The position numbers and the translations under genes were made by a program. The notes under the pieces were generated by a model. That model worked only from the letters and a program-made list of their open reading frames with translations. It had not been told where the DNA came from and ran no database searches. Below are positions 6,388 to 9,761 of a DNA stretch of 9,761 nt, in pieces. The DNA is from Clostridium sp. UBA3947 (lineage in GTDB: Bacteria > Bacillota > Clostridia > Clostridiales > Clostridiaceae). Each line of letters opens with the position of its first letter. The first letter of the stretch is position 1. The DNA is taken from positions 1-9,761 of the forward strand of contig DGDR01000062.1 of assembly GCA_002385545.1 (NCBI GenBank), in the 5' to 3' direction.

Positions 6388-8481
6388 TTAGTATATTTTC
6401 CTGCTATGAATATCGCAGATACCTGTCTTTCTGTAGAAGTAGGAGTTTATTACATCTCTCCATTCTTTGGCATGGTCTATTTGCTGCTTTAATCTATCTA
6501 ATACGTGACTAAACCTCTTTTCATCTATCATTCCATTTAGCTTTTCCCATTGCTCTTTTAGTCTAATTGCCTGGTCTACCCCTTCAAAATGAGTATCATA
6601 TATATGTTGAATAATGGTTTTTCCGCTCTTTAGCCTGTAGGTATAGGGTAGCCTATGGAAAAATAGTATTAGCTCCTCGGGACAAGTTTCAATGTTTTCG
6701 AACATAAGATAGTTATCTTTTCTATATTGTCTTGTAAAGCCAGTTCCCTTGGCTACAGTTCTGTCCACCCCTATAGCTTTTAAATCAGCCCTATGATAAG
6801 TCCCCCATTTTGAATACTCATAGCCATCTACACTAGGGCCATAATGATGGTCTGGGTTTACCATCCATCCTATTCCAAGGGGCGAGGTATAATTCTCATA
6901 GATAGGCCATGAGCTTATAAGCATTTTACTAATAGTATCTATCAGCTCTTGTTTAGGTCCAAAGGTAGAAATTATCCATTCCTCGGTTATAGTCTCAGTA
7001 GCTAAGTCAGGATCCCAGGTTAACCTTCCATAGCCATATAGATTAGCTTGGGCTAAATAATGGCCAGTCCAATTATAGTCAGTACCAATGTTACTTACAG
7101 CAGTAATACCACAATGCTTCATGGGAAAGGTAGAGCCATTAACAAGTTTTTTCACAGGGTAACCTTGGCCCTTAGCCCTTGTATCAAAGTCTAGAATTTC
7201 CTTCCATTGAGGGACTAGGTAGCATAAATGCCTTTGTTGGCCTGTATATTCCTGTGTTATCTGTAGCTCAAGCATTTGATTGGTTCTTTCCATGGTCCCG
7301 ATTAGTGGGGATACTGGTTCTCTCACTTGGAAGTCCATAGGGCCGTTTTTGATCTGTAATATCACATTGTCAGCAAAGCTACCATCAAGATAATGATAGT
7401 TTTCATAGGCTGCCTTAGCCCTATCAATAGTCAGATCTCGCCAGTCCTGCTGACAATTGTAGACAAAGCACCGCCATATCAGTAGGCCACCGTAAGGTTT
7501 GAGTGCAGCAGCTAGCATATTTGCTCCTTCTGCATGATTTCGGTTATAGGTAAAGGGTCCTGGTCTGTTTTCGGAGTCAGCCTTTACTAAAAAGCCCCCG
7601 AAATCAGGTATGTTTTTGTAAATATAGGCAACCCTATCTACCCACCATTTAGCAACCTCATCATCTAAAGGGTCTGCACTTGATAGGCCTCCTATATCTA
7701 TAGGACTAGCATAATTTATACTTAAAAATACCCTTATGCCATAGTCACGAAAGATGTCATTAATCTCTTTTACCATATGAATTTTATCAGCTATTAGTCT
7801 TGTCTCTTCCTTGTGAGCATTCACGTTATTTATAGCTATAGCGTTAATACCAACTGATGCTAGCATACGGGCATAATACTTAACCCTTGCCATATCTGTG
7901 GTCAGGATGTTGTTTTGATAGAAAATAGACCTACCTGCATAGCCTCTTTCTATGGACCCATCTAGATTATCCCATTGGTTTATCATACGAATTGGGTTCT
8001 TGGGGTTTTCAAGCAGATGTAATTTGCCAATCTCTTTTTGTTGGTCTAAATATAAAAGGAATCTAAACACACCATAAAGAAGGCCTTTATCTGTTTTTGC
8101 AGTTATATAGATCTTACTGCCTTTATTATCCTTGACCGCTTTTATTAAAAAACCTTCTGGCTGTAGTTTAGCTATCTCATTGGTCGCTAAGGCAGAATCT
8201 ATCTCTTTATCAAAAGCCAAAATAGATAAAATTATGCAACTAGACTCTGGATCATCCACTACTTTTGGACTGCTTCCTGTAAGCCTTGTAAGACCGGATA
8301 AGAGCTCATTTAAGGCTGTTTTAGCAAGTCTTGTATCAGAATTGCAGTATACAGATTCCAAGCATCTTCTATAGTTTTTTTGAAATGAACTATCCTTTAT
8401 ACCATCAAGGCGTAACCAGCAATCATCGTATGCCCTAGTCTTATTATCCCTAGCATTAGCTTCAAAGCTATTATTAGTCAT
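6388..8481 (-). CDS. aguA: Alpha-glucuronidase, glycoside hydrolase family 67
   Basis: Cleaves the alpha-1,2 bond between (4-O-methyl)glucuronic acid and the terminal xylose of xylan-derived aldouronic acids. The 697 residues are near the family norm. Residues 1-150 form the N-terminal beta domain; the central barrel contains GYAGRSIFY (180-188), GINAIAINNVNA (211-222), and FLVKADSENRPGP with the acid Glu304; NGPMDFQVREPVSPL carries Asp383, and QITQEYTG carries Glu411. The spacings Glu304-Asp383 (79) and Asp383-Glu411 (28) equal those of the catalytic triad Glu285/Asp364/Glu392 of the Geobacillus enzyme, as I recall it. There is no signal peptide, so it works inside the cell on imported oligosaccharides. 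The start ATG 8479-8481 has GGAGGT eight bases upstream. It diverges from an AraC-family gene that probably controls it; no xylosidase or sugar transporter lies within the window. Confidence 0.95.
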   Translation of the reverse strand: MTNNSFEANARDNKTRAYDDCWLRLDGIKDSSFQKNYRRCLESVYCNSDTRLAKTALNELLSGLTRLTGSSPKVVDDPESSCIILSILAFDKEIDSALATNEIAKLQPEGFLIKAVKDNKGSKIYITAKTDKGLLYGVFRFLLYLDQQKEIGKLHLLENPKNPIRMINQWDNLDGSIERGYAGRSIFYQNNILTTDMARVKYYARMLASVGINAIAINNVNAHKEETRLIADKIHMVKEINDIFRDYGIRVFLSINYASPIDIGGLSSADPLDDEVAKWWVDRVAYIYKNIPDFGGFLVKADSENRPGPFTYNRNHAEGANMLAAALKPYGGLLIWRCFVYNCQQDWRDLTIDRAKAAYENYHYLDGSFADNVILQIKNGPMDFQVREPVSPLIGTMERTNQMLELQITQEYTGQQRHLCYLVPQWKEILDFDTRAKGQGYPVKKLVNGSTFPMKHCGITAVSNIGTDYNWTGHYLAQANLYGYGRLTWDPDLATETITEEWIISTFGPKQELIDTISKMLISSWPIYENYTSPLGIGWMVNPDHHYGPSVDGYEYSKWGTYHRADLKAIGVDRTVAKGTGFTRQYRKDNYLMFENIETCPEELILFFHRLPYTYRLKSGKTIIQHIYDTHFEGVDQAIRLKEQWEKLNGMIDEKRFSHVLDRLKQQIDHAKEWRDVINSYFYRKTGICDIHSRKIY

Positions 8482-8604
8482 TTTTCTAGACCTCCAGCCT
8501 GTTTAGTAAGTAACACCTATATACATACTAAGACATATATATGATATAATCCATATAAGGGACAAAGATACTTGTAATTTTAAAAGAATTTGGGAGTGTT
8601 TCTT
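8482..8604. promoter_or_regulatory. Divergent control region between aguA and the AraC-family gene
   Basis: This 123-base, very AT-rich spacer must hold both promoters and probably the AraC-protein site. Plus strand: TGATATAAT (8542-8550), an extended -10 with a poor -35 (TACATA at 8522-8527). Minus strand: a weak pair TTGTCC (8560-8565) and TATATA (8536-8541) with an 18-base spacer, so the two promoters would overlap. A small palindrome CATATATATG (8534-8543) sits between. The weak -35 boxes fit activator-dependent transcription, which is inference. Confidence 0.5.
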
Positions 8605-9402
8605 ATGTCAAAAAAGAGTATTGTGCTTCTTCCCGATATACATTACTTTATAGAAAGAAAGGCTAGCCAATCATGGAAAATTAAAAAGGACAAGATTGAT
8701 TTCCATGACCTTACCTTTATTTATAAAGGCAGGGCTAGATATATCGTAAATGGCGTGTCCTATGACCTAAAAGAAGGTGACCTCATCTACATACCAAAGG
8801 GTAGTACCCGAGAAGCAAGCACAGATACTGATGAAAAAATGCATTCATTTGCCTTTAACTTTAATATACTAGGCCCTGATGATTTTGATGTATTACCCCT
8901 ACCCATTGCAATGACTCTACCTAGAGACCCCTATTTTATACAGCTTTTAAGAGAATTTAATATAGTATGGCTAGAACGTAAGCGATCATATAAGTTAAAG
9001 GCTGTTGGTTTGTTCCTAGTTATTTTACACCATATATATACTTGGGCTTCTACTCAAAATGACCCAAGTCCTGTTGTGGATAATCGGGTAGAAAAAATTA
9101 AAGAGTATATATTAGAAAACTACCATAGAAAAATTAGTAAAGAAGAGCTATCAGACCTTGTACAGCTACACCCTGTTTATATGGGTTCTCTATTTCGCAA
9201 GCTTACTAGTTATACTATAAATGAGTATACTCAAAGAATACGTATCAATAAGGCCTGCGACATCTTGTCAACTGGTGAATACTCAGTAAACGAAACTGCT
9301 TTAAGGTGCGGTTTTGATGATATATTCTACTTTAGCAAGGTCTTTAAAAAAATTACTGGCCTGTCACCTTCAATCTGGGGTAAAACAGCCAAGATAAAAT
9401 AA
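8605..9402 (+). CDS. AraC-family transcriptional regulator (cupin sensor plus double HTH)
   Basis: Sugar-responsive DNA-binding regulator, probably of the divergent alpha-glucuronidase gene. Residues ~30-90 form a cupin-like sensor domain (FIYKGRARYIVNG then LKEGDLIYIPKGSTREA). Residues ~160-260 are the AraC/XylS DNA-binding domain: first helix-turn-helix ISKEELSDLVQLHPVYMGSLFRK split around residues 177-199, linking helix YTQRIRINKACDIL, second helix-turn-helix SVNETALRCGFDDIFYFSKVFKKITGLSP from 227. The length of 265 residues is usual for this class. I chose ATG 8605, which has GGGAG eight bases upstream, over TTG 8590, whose extra five codons would cover that ribosome site. The inducer is unknown; an aldouronic acid or glucuronate is a reasonable guess from the neighbour. 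Confidence 0.9.
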   Translation: MSKKSIVLLPDIHYFIERKASQSWKIKKDKIDFHDLTFIYKGRARYIVNGVSYDLKEGDLIYIPKGSTREASTDTDEKMHSFAFNFNILGPDDFDVLPLPIAMTLPRDPYFIQLLREFNIVWLERKRSYKLKAVGLFLVILHHIYTWASTQNDPSPVVDNRVEKIKEYILENYHRKISKEELSDLVQLHPVYMGSLFRKLTSYTINEYTQRIRINKACDILSTGEYSVNETALRCGFDDIFYFSKVFKKITGLSPSIWGKTAKIK

Positions 9403-9445
9403 AAAAGCAAGGTAGACCCCTTAATCAGGTAAATGCCTTGCTTTT
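9403..9445. terminator. Bidirectional terminator between the AraC-family gene and the alcohol dehydrogenase gene
   Basis: The arms AAAAGCAAGG (9403-9412) and CCTTGCTTTT (9436-9445) pair perfectly, with a 23-base loop that can itself form a short ACC/GGT stem. The plus-strand RNA ends in CUUUUAUCU and the minus-strand RNA in GCUUUUUUAUUUU, so it can end both convergent genes. It starts directly after the regulator's stop codon. Confidence 0.8.
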
Positions 9446-9461
9446 ATCTCATACAATAACC

Positions 9462-9761
9462 CTATTTTTTAGCTAGTTTATAGATCTCAATTATATCTTC
9501 TTTATTAAGCTTAACTAGGCCACCTAATTCCATTTTGCCACCCTTTGTACACTTATCGGCCATCTCTTCAAAACGGTTATCCTCTATTCCTAGTTGCTCT
9601 AGGGTAATAGGTAAACCTATACTTGTGAAAAACTGCTTGAGTCTTTCTATCCCTTCTAAGGCAGTCTTGTCTGGATTGTTAAAGTCATAATCAACATTGA
9701 ATACACGGACAGCAAACTGAGCAAATCGATCAACATTATGCTTGTAGACATATTTCATCCA
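9462..9761 (-). CDS. Iron-containing alcohol dehydrogenase, C-terminal end (butanol dehydrogenase type; start outside window)
   Basis: About 100 C-terminal residues of a group III (iron-dependent) alcohol dehydrogenase, which reduces aldehydes such as butyraldehyde to alcohols with NAD(P)H during fermentation. The stretch WMKYVYKHNVDRFAQFAVRVF, split here as WMKYVYKHN and RFAQFAVRVF, is characteristic of the BdhA/YqhD branch, followed by the helical tail ALEGIERLKQFFTSIGLP and ending in IIEIYKLAKK with stop TAG (9462-9464). The ATG at 9756-9758 is internal: the frame runs on through TGG at 9759-9761 to the edge, and the metal- and cofactor-binding parts lie outside. It converges on the AraC-family gene and shares its terminator. 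Whether it uses NADH or NADPH cannot be told from this part. Confidence 0.9.
   Translation of the reverse strand, partial: WMKYVYKHNVDRFAQFAVRVFNVDYDFNNPDKTALEGIERLKQFFTSIGLPITLEQLGIEDNRFEEMADKCTKGGKMELGGLVKLNKEDIIEIYKLAKK

Noticed and set aside
8132..8374. 80-codon plus-strand open frame opposite the alpha-glucuronidase gene
   Set aside because: Antisense to conserved GH67 sequence, with no family features.

Overview
The window is AT-rich, gene-dense DNA that fits an anaerobic, fermentative member of the Firmicutes, probably class Clostridia. The signs are clear Shine-Dalgarno sites before almost every gene, TTG as well as ATG starts, a clostridial-type thymidylate synthase and dihydrofolate reductase, a CymR-like Rrf2 regulator, and a butanol-dehydrogenase-type iron alcohol dehydrogenase. 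The xylan-related alpha-glucuronidase suggests a plant-fibre-using organism. The species cannot be named from the sequence.

Layout, left to right. (1) Positions 1-3260, plus strand: the end of an ABC exporter operon. An ATPase gene cut by the window edge overlaps a large double-length ABC-2 permease gene. The permease reading frame is interrupted by one in-frame TAA at 2490-2492 and then continues open in the same frame to 3260, so it is probably a pseudogene (or a sequencing error or readthrough case). (2) Positions 3324-4829, minus strand: a thyA-folA operon for dTMP synthesis and folate recycling, with an extended -10 promoter upstream of thyA. (3) Positions 4782-6308, minus strand: a cymR-like regulator followed by cysK, with a strong promoter, a candidate operator in the leader and an intrinsic terminator. 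(4) Positions 6327-9445: a xylan side-chain module, in which the GH67 alpha-glucuronidase gene (minus) diverges from an AraC-family regulator gene (plus) across a 123-bp control region; each gene ends in its own hairpin terminator. (5) Positions 9462-9761, minus strand: the C-terminal end of an iron-containing alcohol dehydrogenase, cut by the window edge.

How the parts work together. ThyA turns dUMP to dTMP and produces dihydrofolate, which FolA reduces back to tetrahydrofolate. CysK makes cysteine from O-acetylserine and sulfide; in Bacillus and Staphylococcus it also acts as the partner of CymR, and here the two genes are adjacent and the regulator ends in the isoleucine expected for CysK docking. 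The AraC protein most likely controls the alpha-glucuronidase in response to a glucuronoxylan-derived sugar. No stretch longer than 300 bases lacks coding sequence. I found no tRNA, rRNA, CRISPR, insertion sequence or riboswitch, and no convincing sign of a wholly new system. The items most worth a second look are the interrupted double permease and the cymR-cysK pair with its leader motif.
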